This document shows positions 27,928-40,721 of a stretch of 64,000 nt of DNA, one piece after another. Below the pieces are notes generated by a model. That model ran no database searches and had not been told where the DNA came from. It worked only from the letters and a program-made list of their open reading frames with translations. Source of the stretch: Rhytidiadelphus loreus (lineage: Eukaryota > Streptophyta > Bryopsida > Hypnales > Hylocomiaceae); contig OX344764.1 of assembly GCA_947034895.1 (NCBI GenBank), forward strand, positions 24,490,001-24,554,000, written 5' to 3'. Position 1 is the first letter of the stretch. Each line of letters starts with the position of its first letter. Position numbers and translations under genes: made by a program.

Positions 27928-28900
27928 ATTGACAGACTGTCCGCAGCTTCACGAGCTACGATTCTTCCAGAGAATTTCCGCGGCTTGTATCCTCAACCAT
28001 CTCAGGCACTTTCACAAAACCTCCTTCCAAATTTTGTAATAAAAAAACTGAAATCCTTCACAATAATAGCGCCGCTGATACAATCTGCCTCAACCTTCTC
28101 CTCCTCCCTCTGAATAGTTTCTCATTGCATCTCACCTCTTCCCAAAACTCCACCTCCTCCTGAACTGTACACTCCGTCTCCCCATGCATTCATTCTCACC
28201 GAGCTCACACCAATCGAAACCACAAGCTGGAATACATCCCCGGTCGACCTGCATCACGTCCAATCCACCAAGAACGTCACCAATCCATTGCCGCCTTCAA
28301 AACAGCTAGTCAATCTCCAAATTCCTAATCTGGAAAAAAGCCAATTCCGAAACCAAAACCTAAACGAGAACTCACTCGGTGCACAAACTCACCGGTTCGC
28401 TGCAATAGAGCGTCGCACTTCCCCTAAAAGCTCAACAGGTGGCCGATTCGGCACCAAAAAAGATATTAAAAAATGGAAAATTAGCTCCGGGGTAACAATC
28501 TGGATCGCGACGGGAGGAAAGAAAACTCGATCTTGCAGCCAAGTAATCGAAGTGAAGCTTGGCCTGTGCGTAATCACAGATGCAGGGTTCCTGAACGAGT
28601 CGACCCGCAAGTGACCATGTTTCCTTCATCGCATATTTCTTTCCGCCTCCCGTTTTTTCTTTCCCGTTTCTTTTCCGTATCTTTCTCAAGACCTCTTGCG
28701 TTTCTTTCCCGTCTTTCTCAGATACGGGCACCTGCCCGACACGAGGGCTCGCTGGACGCTGCCGCGTTCAGTCCATGCAGTCGTTCCAAACAAGGGGTAC
28801 ATGAAACATTGGTTTCATGTCTTTTTGTTGGATGGAAACTCTCACTCAATGAATTAATTGATCTATACCTTAAAATTCAAAACTTATTTTATAGTGGAGG
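27928..28900 (-). promoter_or_regulatory. Leader and promoter region of the VPS13 gene
   Basis: This stretch lies upstream of the VPS13 start codon. It has mixed composition up to about 28800 and then turns sharply AT-rich. On the minus strand it is purine-rich around 28620-28720, with repeated GAAAG runs. I see no convincing TATA box and no conserved reading frame; the short frames at 28288-28614 and 28533-28949 on the plus strand have no recognisable content. The border between leader and promoter cannot be placed. Confidence 0.4.
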
Positions 28901-28949
28901 TTCCATACCTTCCTTGCAAACTAAAATTCCTCGTAACTTTCCTTGGTAA

Positions 28950-31900
28950 TCAAAATGGAATGATTACAAAGCTTTCCACGTATATATAAATCTAGAAAAT
29001 CAATTCAAATTTTTATTTTTTTTAAAAGTGATTCTTTTTGGCTACTCATAGACTACTCAGGTTCCAAAAAAATTACATATCATACAATAACTTTTTAACC
29101 ATGTAGTCAAAAGTTATGAAAATTGTTGGGCCTTAAAGCTATTCCTTGACCACATGTTGTGTGAAAATTTCAAAGAAAAAAAATGGAAACTCTATTTGTA
29201 AATAGGTGACCAAAAACACTACGTTGTCAAAAAAATGCTACTTGGTCCTTTAGGGATTAAATGAAGTTGTTTGTTTTGTTTGTTTTTGGTGTTACAATGA
29301 GATGTCTGAAACCCTAAATCCTCAATCACCTTCTTGGTACAATCAGAAAACTTTGTGTGAGGAGGGGTGCATGGACTTTGTTTCATGGCATTTTGACTCA
29401 TAGTAGAAAAGATATTGATATTGAAAAGATACTGAAAAATCAAGATTTTTATTTATTTTTATTTATTTTTATTTTGTTATATAGTGACAATGGCATAAAG
29501 TATACTAGTAAACTTTAAATAAGGTTACATGTCATTCAACTTGCTAATTACAATGCATGATAAGGTAAACTAACCTATGACAAGTAGAATGATAGGTTGC
29601 CTAATTGGCATTGTTGAAAAAAACTATTTTATTCCATATAAAGACAAATGTGAAAAATGGTAAAACAATTGAATTTTATTTTTTTTGACAAAGTATGAAT
29701 TTGTTATGAATTTTTTAAGTGTAGTGCCCAATTGGCCCCTAAGAATCTTCAAAACCAACAAAACAAAAGGGTATTTATAGTGATCATCTTACTCATTTAC
29801 AGCAATGGCATAATATTTCCTACTTTGCCCAATCTATAAAGGCCTAAAAAAATCACTTTCTATGACGAATTTATTCTCAAAAGGAAGAAGTTCCTATTGC
29901 AATCATCATTCAAAACATTGATGGTAGCCACTAACTCATCCTAATGTAGCCCAAATCTTATTTATTGAAAAAAGTTTGTTAGGGGCTGATGTAAGATAAT
30001 AATGGGTCATTCTTTAGGTGTTTATTATGGGTAGTTTGCATGTTATAGGTTGATTTATTTTAATTACTATACAAGGTCATACATATTGTTTAACTCATTA
30101 TCACATTGTGTAAATGGTTAAATTTTCCGCAATATAATATGCAAATTGTATATACTTTTCATTCTAGCTTGTATATTTTAAGCAAAAATCTTGATAGGAC
30201 TTTTCTGACAAATTGGTCACAATTTGGTGTTGTTACCTTAATTGAAGAATTTCTATCTTTCTTTGAAATATAATTGCTTTAGGTACTAATTTGTGAATTT
30301 CAATGATGAGGCTTAACCCAAAACAGAGGGCTATATCACCCCTTAACCTCTAAATGCCTGAGGCATCATATCTTGGTGTCAACTAAACTTTGAAGTTAAT
30401 AAAATCTTACTAAAATAATATTTTTTGTATTTTTTTTGTTTGAATATCCTTTAAATTCTATTTTTGCATTAATCCCTTAAGAATCAAGTAGTAGTTTAAA
30501 TTTTCAAAAGTGTGAAGATCTATTATAAAATTAAAATTAAAATAATAATTTAATGACGACTCTCAAAAAATAGTTGTAAAATATGATTCACTCATATACA
30601 TAGCTAGATACATATATCATATCCATATGGTTAGAACAACTACTACACAAACCAATATTTTTCAATAAAGTTTGAAGCCCAAAATTGAAATTTAATCGTT
30701 ATGAAATTGTAGATTGAATATTTAAGATTCTTACAAAGATTTTTTTTTTGAAGTTCAAATGTGAAGTTAATTTTAATTTTAATTTGTTATTCAAGTCATT
30801 TTTTAATGCTCATTTTTTAATTGAAAAATTTATTTCTTAAGCTCAAATCTACTAGTACACTTTGGATTATAGAATATTTGCAAAGCAAAGTCTTCAAAAT
30901 CTATATTGTATAAATGTCAAAAAACTAATATAAAATTCTTCAAAAAAATGAGTGGATGAAAAAATACATTTAGTGTGCTTAGGATGTACTTGTGTTCATC
31001 CATTGTTCAAAATTTGAATGTTTAGTCTCAAAGGGGTTAAAAATCCAATTTTGATCAAAAATATTTTATGATTTTTCTATTGAAATTTTTGTGCAAGGAA
31101 GGGCCATTGCAAATCTTGATTTCTTTGTATTAGAGACTCTTGGGTTGAGCCTTAAGTACACTAAATCTTGGGAGAAAATCACATTGGAAATTCATTTAAG
31201 AAAATTTTAGAGTAGATTTTGAGAAGTTGTAAATTGATTATACTTGTACTTATTATCTCCTTCACTCCTCTTTTTTTTAAATCTCATTTTTAGATTTGAC
31301 ATACATAAAGAGGATTAAAAGACCTCAAATTACTTTCAGAATTCTAACAACTTCTTGACCAAACATTACAATATTTCAATCTACAAGTGATATTGTTGAA
31401 TTTTTTTCCAACATGCCCTATAATATGTCTAATTTGAATGATTTAAATATAATTTGTATCATTATATTTAAATCATTCAAAAAAATTATTAAAAAATGTA
31501 TATAAATCCTATCCTACTGCTCGAAGGAAAAAAAATCTCATGATGAAATAAGTTGGATAATATATTTAAGAAAATTAATATTGAAATGCTATATATTCAG
31601 TCTTGATTATTTTTTAAGTAAAAGGTTGTATCAAATGACAAAAAATCTAATAATTCAAAATTATTATTGAAAAAATCAAGTTAAATGATGATAAATCAAT
31701 GTTGTAGCAGGAAGTCTACACCTTGTATCTTTTTTTTCTGGGTGGGTGGGTTCTAAAATTATGAAAATTTAATTTCAAAATTTAACTTCCAATACTAATT
31801 TTGTAAAGAGATGCTACAAGTGTTTGCAAAATGAAGCTCACCATTACTTTTATTACATTAATCAAAATAGAATGATTTGAAACTTTCTACCTATATATAT

Positions 31901-33880
31901 ATCCATAAATCATGAGGTAAAATTTATAAGGAGTTTTATTTAGCGGGCAATGAATGTAAAAAAAACCCATATAAAGTTGTCTTTTGCTCTTAATTTTGAG
32001 ATTTTTCAAATAAAAATAAAAATATAGGATATTAATTGTAAACTAAAACATTTTCACCATCATGGTTAATAATTCTCAATTTCTTGAAAAAGTTATTAGC
32101 CTATTAGTATTTTCTTTCATTTAAGACCACCTTCTACTTTACAATTTTTTTGAAATGAATATGAAAGTTCGTTTGGTTAAAAAAAATTTTACATGTTTTC
32201 AATTCATTTTCCAACATATTGGCAAAATACACAATTTATAGGACATATGATTTTTTTTTCTAAAAATGTTGAAAGATAAAACTTCACTTTTGGGAAGGGC
32301 TAGAAATGCCTACATTTTGAAGTTTAGGCACATTGAACTTGCAATTGGGAGGAATATTTGCTTTAAAATCTTAAGACAATGTACTTGAACAAGTTGTCTA
32401 ATAGATCCTATGGTTGGATTTGTTAAAAAATTCTCAGTGAAGATATTGCCCTTGCTTTGGAGATGAGTATTTTCAATTGATTTGGGGCCTCTGAACATGA
32501 TGATCCTTTAGGGGTTAAAATGCACCCTATAGTAGGTTTCACGTTTTTAAAGTAATTGCTAGTGAAGTATCCATGAAGAATTAATCCATACTTATGTTAG
32601 TTTTCAAACTTTTATACAACATAGATTTAAAAAAATCTTCTCAACAAATCTTCTCTAATTCAAAAAGCAATATGTTATTTTTGCTTTAAAAACTAATTTT
32701 TTCAATTCAAAAACGACCCTTCAAAAATGATATTGGTAAATTTTAATATTTTTATTAATTAAGGACAATGCTTTGAATTTTTGCAATGTGTCATTTTGAA
32801 CTAGTTTTTTCATGACCTATGTTTAGAGATTTTAAAACTAATTTTAAAACTAATTCTATGGGTTATACATGACTTTAGTAAAAAATCATGAACTAAAGAA
32901 ACAAATGTAATTTTAAAGAGCTTCAGTCATTCTAATATTGTTAAATGGAAAGAGACCATAAAAGTGACTACAACATTCTTTTATTGGGATTTCATATATA
33001 GTAATAATAATATGGAAAAAGTGATCAAATTTAATTTATTAAAGAAAATTTTCATTTACTAATGTAAAATTGCATTTCAACAATAGAACTATATTATCAC
33101 AATAAGATTACTCTATAGTATATTCAAATGAATTAATCGGATAGGCATAGTATGTTAAAAATTTAATAATAAAAACCTTATGATGCTCCTTTACTGCAAA
33201 ATATGAGAAATTATGAAACACTATTCAAAATAAGTGATGTAGGATAGTGTAAAGGTTTTCCCCTATTTTGTGATTCTGTAGGCCCCCATTCTCTAAGAGC
33301 CAGCAATCATGAATGGCCATAGGTCTAGGTGCAGTAGAAAATACACACATAGAAAAGATTACTTCTTTAAGAAAATTATTCCGAGTGAGAAGGGTCAACA
33401 AAAGAAATAGATGTCAAAATTATAGAAAAATTATTCTTCTAAGAAAAAATTATATATAGGAATATAAAATTTTGCAAAATATTTCTATTTTAAACCCTCA
33501 AACATTAGATTGATCACCATGGAAATCATCTTTTTTGGAACCATGCTAATTATTTGCTTAAAAAAAACCAAGAGCATTCATTGGAGATCAAACTACTATG
33601 CAAGACTTTTCATTTTCACACAAATTAATTCCAAGAATGAGCATTGTCTATCCTTCTATGTTATATAGAAGGATTCTCAATTTATCTCCATCAAACATTT
33701 AGTATCTACAGGGATGTTATAGGATTAAGCATCCTTCAAAACCTCACTATAGGTAGTATACCTTGTGCCATTGCTACATTATAATAAAATTAAAATTAAA
33801 ATAATTTTCTAATTTTTTAATTCATAAAAACTTCAAACTTCAAAATATTTTCTATCGTGAGTTGGAATGCTATGAAACAA
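28950..33880. other. AT-rich intergenic spacer, about 4.9 kb
   Basis: No supported gene. The sequence is strongly AT-rich with many poly-A and poly-T runs and no open frame above about 75 codons. It holds simple repeats of ATTTTTATTT type near 29441-29475, two separate TAAAAT-repeat blocks (30525-30548 and 33783-33806), the 21-bp foldback at 31433-31481, and two copies of a dispersed motif near 29242 and 32501. It looks like old, decayed repeat DNA. Confidence 0.7.
31433..31481. repeat. Perfect 21-bp inverted repeat with a 7-base loop
   Basis: The arm at 31433-31453 (TTTGAATGATTTAAATATAA plus T) is the exact reverse complement of 31461-31481, with TTGTATC between. Both arms are nearly pure A/T, so cruciform or hairpin formation is possible. 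No further pairing extends outward. Confidence 0.85.
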
Positions 33881-33886
33881 AGTCTG

Positions 33887-33958
33887 TACATCCCTCCTCA
33901 CAGAGAGCTTTTAGAGAGCTTTCTAACGGTACTATAAATGCAACAGGAGGGACATGTA
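33887..33958. repeat. Imperfect inverted repeat flanking a TATA-like box
   Basis: The left arm TACATCCCTCCT (33887-33898) pairs with AGGAGGGACATGTA (33945-33958) apart from a two-base indel. The loop of 46 bases contains two direct copies of AGAGAGCTTT and a CTATAAATG box at about 33931-33939. It lies about 1 kb upstream of the coiled-coil gene. Confidence 0.6.
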
Positions 33959-34926
33959 GAGTTCCAAAGATCTCACCATAACAAACAAAACAAATAGCCT
34001 CATTTAATGTATAGAGAAATTAAATATTCAGAAAGAGATGTCGACCATGACCACCGGGCACAGTAGATTGAAATTTCAGCATGGGCGGGCATGTTCTCAG
34101 GAGCATTATACCGGGTGATGTAACGGGCGATATAGCGGATGTCTCAGTCCCAGGACACCATCAACAAGCCATGCATCTGTTCCGTGGCCCCAGTGTTTCT
34201 AACTGCTTTTCCCTTCGCATTGCAACACTCTGTTGTCTCTCAACTGCCATCGCCATTCTTTCAAGCTTTTTCTCACTTCCCCTCATTGCATCAGCTTTCC
34301 GTCGATTTTCATCACCTCCACGGCACAGAGCTGTGCTTTTGCTTAATTGCGATCGTTGTGGAGCTTGATCGGCATCGATCCCATTGCTTAGAGTATGGGT
34401 TTCTCAGTGTATACGATCTTTCTAAGGGTTTTTGTGGCCTCTCCTCCAACGAGGCGTCGAGTGTGATTGGCACTTTCGACTATGGATTGTGCCGGACTGT
34501 TCTGCGATTGTTGTTGTGAGGTTCACGTATGGACCCTGGCATGTTAAGGTTTTTTTCCGACCCGATGGTTGGCAGGTTTTAGGGTTGGGAGCTGTGTCAA
34601 GTAGGAATTGAGCTGCCTCAGGGGATACTCTCGCAGGAACCAGCTGTTCTGAATGTCTTCCGATTGCTTCGACAATGTTTTACTTCGAAAGAAATATTTG
34701 TTCATCATTTGCTTTCATGATGAGAGCTCTGTTCGTGGTTCCCTGCATTGGATTGACTGCACGAATTTTCCCTCGCTTTTGAGCTGCTGAAATTCATGTT
34801 GTCAAGGTAGGAGATCCATGCCCTAGCTCGGTCCGCGTGTGGTAAAAGTAGATTTTACAATGTCCGAAGGTAAGGAATGGCGTGGAGAGTTGAGGTCTTA
34901 AAAGCTTGCAACGGGTGAACATCATC
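33925..34926 (+). promoter_or_regulatory. Putative core promoter and long leader of the coiled-coil gene
   Basis: CTATAAATG at about 33931 resembles a TATA box; transcription would then start near 33965. The sequence from about 34080 to 34926 has mixed, gene-like composition, several short upstream frames (for example from 34081 and 34139) and no splice-linked coding match. I interpret it as a 5' leader of up to about 950 bases, possibly with a leader intron starting at the GTAGGAG near 34807. Inference only. Confidence 0.35.
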
Positions 34927-37900
34927 ATGGGTGACGACAGCGGCCTCGTTCAGGACTCGATCAATTATTTGGACAAACCTCCGGATTTCGATCAAAATGG
35001 TGAGCACGATCGAGTGGATGACAAAGACTCGGATGGGATCGTGGATTTCAGAAATCGAATTGCTCGCCAATGGCGGTGTCCAACCTTGACCTTGAAAGCC
35101 TTGGAGTCCATACCTGTGCGGAACCTCTTTCGTGTGAGCCAGTCTGCCGTGGAACGAAGATTGGATACGGAGGAGAGTTTTGTCAAAAGTGGTGAGGCTC
35201 TGCTAAGTGCGGTTGATGATGGGGGCATGTCGGAAAAGAAGTTGGTGACCATCATGTTTGCATTTCAGCGTTGGCGCCAGAGTCAGCTGAAGGTGAAACC
35301 TAGTTTCTCTGCTATTTTCTTGAGTATGTGGCCTTGTGTTTTGCATTAGTGATGACTCTTAGGGTTTCCTTTAGGCCTTACATCAAACATCTGAAGAGTA
35401 CATCACCGGAGCGAAATGGTTTGTGTTTTCTTCGGGGAGCACATTTCCACGGACTTTAGGACCAAGAGTTTTCATAGTTTGAAAATGTGTCCAATTCGGT
35501 TGATCATATTGCAAGAGACATAATTTGGATGGGGCCTAATTTTATATCTGTGACGAACTTTGCATGTGCTGGTCAGAAAATAAACAAATTTGGAGAAAAG
35601 ATAGTCCTCATGTGACTTAATCAAGTCTCTACTTGGACTTTTAGGGATTAAAGGAATTTTCATTGAACAACTTTCTGAGCATTTTGCAGACCCTGAAATA
35701 GTTAGAAGCTGAAGTATTTTTTGTTATCGTCTGTTTTGTCTCTTGCTTGATTGTCGATTGCAGAGCCTTCTAGGCCAAGAGCTGGTCAAGGTGCTGGAAG
35801 AGGCTCGAGAGGATGAGATTGCTCGGGCATCGCTGGAAACACAGTTGCAGCACACTGAACAACTGTTGGCGACTGAACGTGCGAAATCCGCAATGCTCCA
35901 CAACCAGCTTGCCACCGCAGTGAATAGCACTAAGTTCCATGAAAATGGTTACATTGCCGATAATGCTACTGTATGTTTCTCTGCTACGAACCGGAGTGTC
36001 AAGCCTTTTGGTGTGCTCTTTAGTTCTACTGTTTCCTTTGGATAGCACAGTATGATAATAAACTGGAATCGTTTTTGTACTTTGTTTTTCCTTGTAGCAG
36101 TTTCTATGTGACTTCAACGCCGAAGTTTTTCGACACTGAATTTCGCCCGTGAGTTGAACTTTCGATCAAAAAGTCTGAAAGGGTTTATAGTGGAAAATCA
36201 GGTGAGCAAGATGGACAGGCAGGTGATGACTATGGAAGACTTCAAAGTAGCAGAGGCAGAAATCGAGCTGCGGGATAATCAGATCCAACAGTTGAAAGAG
36301 AGGATACGAAGTTTGGAAGAGAAAATTGGAAGGGTCGATGGGCAATTGAATCGCCTTCACCTTGAGAGGAGTGACCTTCATGCTGAGAATAGCATCGTTT
36401 TGCGAGAAAATAGATCTCTACTTGAACAAGTAAGCTTCACTCCTGGTCCATTGCCAGCTATTGCTAACCTCTGTGTTTGATGATTACACGAAGCGAAATT
36501 ATATTTCTATCGTTTGTTCTTGATCACATTGATTACGTGGTGGACAGTTGTCTTCTAGGGACAAGGAAGTGGTGAAGCAAGTCGAAGAGATGGAGAGGCT
36601 CAAGGCCTTAACAACCAGAGTGAAGGAACAGCAGATCGCCAAACAGGACTTGATTGACTCCATGGTGGCTGAACATAGTGCAGAACTTAAGATTCTTCAA
36701 GAGCAGTTGCAACAAGCATATAGGGCAAATAGTTGTAAGGAGGTATTTATCACGACATGGGTCTCTATTCCAAACAGGCAAGGATGGTTCTTGCGGAGGG
36801 CGCTAGGTTGTAAACATTGGATTCCCTCCAGCGCACATTCCTACTTGAGCGGGTTACTGATAATTGAATAATTTTGTTGCCTCGAGCAGGTGGAGTTGGC
36901 CACGTCTGTGGAGCACTGCAGCCATTTGAAGCATGAGAAGGGCACTCTCCTGATGCAACTTCAAGAAGCTGAGAAGCGGGCAGATCTTGCATCTACCCGC
37001 GCCGAGGTGGGTTGTGCTTCTTGATTCGAGAAAGCTTTTAAACTTTAAGGGCCAAAAAATAAAATAAAAATTTCCACTTTGGGGCTAATACCGGTAGTAA
37101 ATATTAGTTGCTTTCAAAATTGTAGGGCATTGATTCCTTTTTTCTAATGGGTACATTTCGCTTCTTTGATGCTTACTAAGTGATTTATAACTGATACAAA
37201 TGTATACGGAAGCGGTCATTTTTGGCATTATTTTAGGCACTTCTAATAATCACTTGTATATATCCCCATAGGCATTACCGGTAAGCAGACTCTCAAACAA
37301 TGTAAGATTTTGTTATAATTACTGCAGTCACCTTTTGGAAACTCAAGATTCATCTAGATATATAATTTCACTCTTAGATTAAGGCTATGTACTAGAGAGT
37401 CTCCTCGATCTATTTCTGTGTTCAGTCTGAAGTAATGTGAGTGGTGGTCAGAAATTATGCGCGAAGCTGCGGTGCAGATCCGATGGAGCGGATGAGTCAG
37501 CAGAAGCAGCCTCAGACGTGGTCAAGCAGCTCAAGATTTTGACACAGAATGTGCGCGAGCGAGAGACCACCATCCATGCCACAGACGCGCAGGCGACGTC
37601 TTCACACGCTGATCATGGCTCCAGTGTCCGGAATAGAACAGAGCATCCCACTTCGGACAGGCAGTGTTTTGCCGAGCAAGTCTATAACACCTTCCCTCAA
37701 GATCGAGCCTTTTGGGAGAATTATCCTCTGGGCCCACTGGGCCATGGGCCAGACCAACCAAGTGTAAGTTTATCTTCTGTCAGCGACCACACGTTGTCGG
37801 AGCTTCCACTTGCCGCACGTCATTCAGTCCCCCACTTGTTATTTCAGGACGGAATCTCCAATTGGATCACCTGGAAATGGCGATGGGCAGCATCCAGTGC

Positions 37901-40418
37901 AAGGTACGTGGCAACCTTTTCTCGTCGGTGTTAATTGTTTTTCAGTCTTCTAATAAAAGTAGCAGATCGAACTAACTTTCACCGTCGATATGACTTTCAT
38001 AGCTGTCGATTGCACTCTGACTTCCAGACTTGAGTGCTTTTCATTATGTTAAGGATCGACAAATTCAACGTATTATTGTGCTTTTAGCTTCCTACGCATG
38101 AAGGCGAGGAAGGACATGTAATGTGTTAGTTTTCGAATCATTTTCCACTGCCTGAGATATTGTGCACCAGTGGAAGTCAGAGCCATGCAGTCTTACTGCA
38201 CCGTTCTTGGCAATGGGTGCATTTAAGGTTTGACTGTTAGTCTGCTACATTAACTGAAAGATGCTCGATGCAAAATTTCATTTCTCGGATTAATTGGAGC
38301 TGAAACTGACGCTACAGTTTGAATGACTCCGAGGTTTGCAGGGCTGAGCTTCTTGCAAGAAAACTACACAGCTTTACCCAGAGATTTTTTGACGACTTGC
38401 GTCGGGTAATTGATCTCATTCATTTGCTAAGCATGGACCATCCCAACAGATGTACATGTCACCCTTGTACGACCACTCATTTCATCTTAGTCCAAGTGTG
38501 CAAACTCACCAGCTGCTGGCCGGGCCGTTCAATGAATTTCTGAGTGCAGGATCGCAAGCAGCTGAGAGTGCAAGATCTGATGCAGAGACTGGGAATCGAA
38601 AGTCTGGCAACCCACTTGGAGGACGAGTTGCATAGAAGTACAAGGGTGATGGCCGCGGAGCCCAAACTGGCGTCGCTGATCCTGTTCGCATGGCGTGCAT
38701 TCACGCGAACGTCCGTGCTGCAGCGGAGAGCGCTCTCCCGCAATGCTTCCCTGGGCAAGATGCTGGATGCCTTGCCCTGGTGGATTTGCCGAGCGAGAGA
38801 CCGGCGGCTGCTGGAGCGGACTTTCTTCCAATGGCTGGTGGTCACTCTCAGCGCCAAGCGGCACCCGTATTTCTCCAGAAGCAACGTCATGGAAGAGCAG
38901 GCTGCGAGTTATGAAGATTCACGACCGCTGTTCAGGCCCCAGGCTTCGTTTTCGACCAAACTTCGACAAGTCAAGGGGCCTTCTGAGGAAATGAATGCTG
39001 TCAATTCGCAAATCCGAAGGGCTCAGAGAGAACCAGTTGCAGCTTATTATGCTGCTCCTAAACCTCGCCTTCGGGATACTAATCGGAATCAACTGCCCAG
39101 GACCTCCCAAACCAGGGCTCTGCAGGCATTCCAGGTGTGCACTCAACCCGGCCTCTCTAATGTCATTCTCTGTAGTTGGATTTTCCGCTTATACCCTCAA
39201 AAGGGTCAAGTCTGATTGGAAAACTTCCATATGTCAATGCAAGTTATCTTAGACTGAATGGTGACTAGTTAAGAATCTATATGGATCTCTTCCTCGCAGA
39301 CTACTCTGCAGCAAGAGGTGACCGAGCTTAAGAAAATTGCAGGCCAGGAGATGCAATCCTTGCAGCAGCACAATTCTCAGGTCTACTCCCGTGCTGAAAG
39401 TAGTCAAACTCGCCATGTTGACATTTTAGACTAAAATGCTGCAACAGCATTTAAATGTATTGAATATATTTCCCAAGGTTTAATGAATGATGGCGAGCTT
39501 ATCTGATGCCTGCAGCTTAAGAGCAGGCCAGTGACCGCCCCCACGGAAAGCTCCTATGCCAAGCAACGCCAACCGGACGGGAAAAAGGTGCTGAAGTCCG
39601 TTCTGGGGGTCTGCAACAACCTTGCATTAGCCCTCACGAATGTCAGAGGCAAGCTCAGCCCTCAAGTCGGACCAGACACTTTGAATAATCGGCGAGTCGT
39701 GAAAATCAGTCCCCGTGTCCTCGCAGACACCGTGAACACTTGCATTCGAAACGAGCAGACGAAGATCATCGCCAAAGGCCCGGCGAGAGAGCTTCAAGCT
39801 GAAGCCCTATCCAGTCCGAGGGCTGCTGGGAACCCCAGAGGAGGATTGACACAGCAGGCTGCAAGACCTGCAGGAAATTCAAATCAAGCTGGACCCGAGG
39901 GTTGGGGAAGCCAGATAGCAGCAGCCACAAGCCAGCGTGATTATTCAGGCTGCATCAGAAAGCCTGTGAACATCAACACATCTGCTCACGAACGGAGGAC
40001 ACGGACTATTAATGGCCCAATGATGGCAATTCCAGAGCCCTGTAACTCCAGATATCAGTCTCCATTCCGAAGTCAAATTCATGAAGGTACAACAGCTCCT
40101 AATCCGGGCAAAAAATTTAGCCACAACAGGGCAGAGACGCAAACCCCTGCAAATAAAGATATCAAAGGCAACATAACAACATACTCTCAGACTGCTCCAG
40201 TCAGTCATGAGAATGGAAGGATCAAGCGGACCAATTTACCTCGCGACTCTAAAAGGCCTGGTACATCAAACCCGGTGTTAAACATGTCTGTAATAAACAA
40301 AGTCTTAGGGGACGGGGCCACAAATACATCGCTGGAGGAGAAAAAACTTGTGGGGTCGGCATTGGCCAGGTTGGTGAGCACAAAAATCTCCAAGTTGCGA
40401 GGAGGCCAAGCCGTGTGA
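34927..40418 (+). CDS. Unrecognised coiled-coil protein with Sfi1-like W motifs, about 1039 residues
   Basis: I do not recognise this gene. Eleven exons join with correct phases: 34927-35292, 35764-35970, 36202-36429, 36548-36742, 36890-37006, 37452-37761, 37848-37903, 38334-38405, 38550-39134, 39300-39380, 39516-40418 (TGA). The start ATG sits in ATCATCATGGGTG. Residues about 192-371 form a long heptad coiled coil rich in Glu, Lys, Leu and Gln. Three helices carry an [F/L]xxW core: FAFQRWRQ (W116), LILFAWRAFTR (W565) and RTFFQWLVV (W612), reminiscent of centrin-binding Sfi1 repeats. The last 300 residues are basic, Pro/Asn/Gln-rich and probably disordered. No membrane segment or signal peptide is visible. 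The weakest joins are the third acceptor (36201), the sixth acceptor (37451) and the eighth acceptor (38333). The role could be cytoskeletal or basal-body related, which is inference. Confidence 0.72.
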
Positions 40419-40721
40419 CACTGCCATCTCCTGAGAGGAAGCAACTGAGTTGCAGGAAAGAGCATGCCCAAACTCCAAAATAAACTAAGTTGTGTGTATG
40501 TACTGATTGACGTATCATGTTCTTTTTAGTGCCCGGAAACCCGTAAGACATTATAGTAAAGGATCGTGTTGAATTGATAGGAACAGGAAACCGGGAGTGA
40601 ATCATATGCAATTAGCGAGATGCACACGTGAGATGTTTCCATCATGAAAGTATTACTTTACTTCTGAACCAACACAAAAGCCGAGCAGCACTGAACCTAC
40701 TAGTTGCCGAAGATCCTAAAT
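40419..40721. other. Shared 3' region of convergent genes
   Basis: Only 303 bases separate the stop codon of the coiled-coil gene (plus) from that of the p24 gene (minus). Both 3' untranslated regions must lie here or run into the opposite gene, so the transcripts probably overlap. A plus-strand AAATAAACT near 40480 is a possible poly(A) signal. No further gene is seen. Confidence 0.65.

Noticed and set aside
34081..34519. Plus-strand frames of 95 and 126 codons upstream of the coiled-coil gene
   Set aside because: They do not splice in phase into exon 1, whose own ATG has good context. Best read as leader sequence with upstream frames.
29242..35653. TTTAGGG sequences as interstitial telomere repeats
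   Set aside because: They occur singly, never in tandem, and share longer flanks with each other than with telomere arrays.
38450..38635. Plus-strand frame beginning MYMSPLYDHSF considered as an exon of the coiled-coil gene
   Set aside because: It is in a different frame from the long exon at 38550-39134. Joining 38405 directly to 38550 keeps phase and the coiled-coil-like reading.
38477..38890. Minus-strand frames of 137 and 111 codons
   Set aside because: Shadow of the real plus-strand exon 38550-39134; no splice support or family resemblance.
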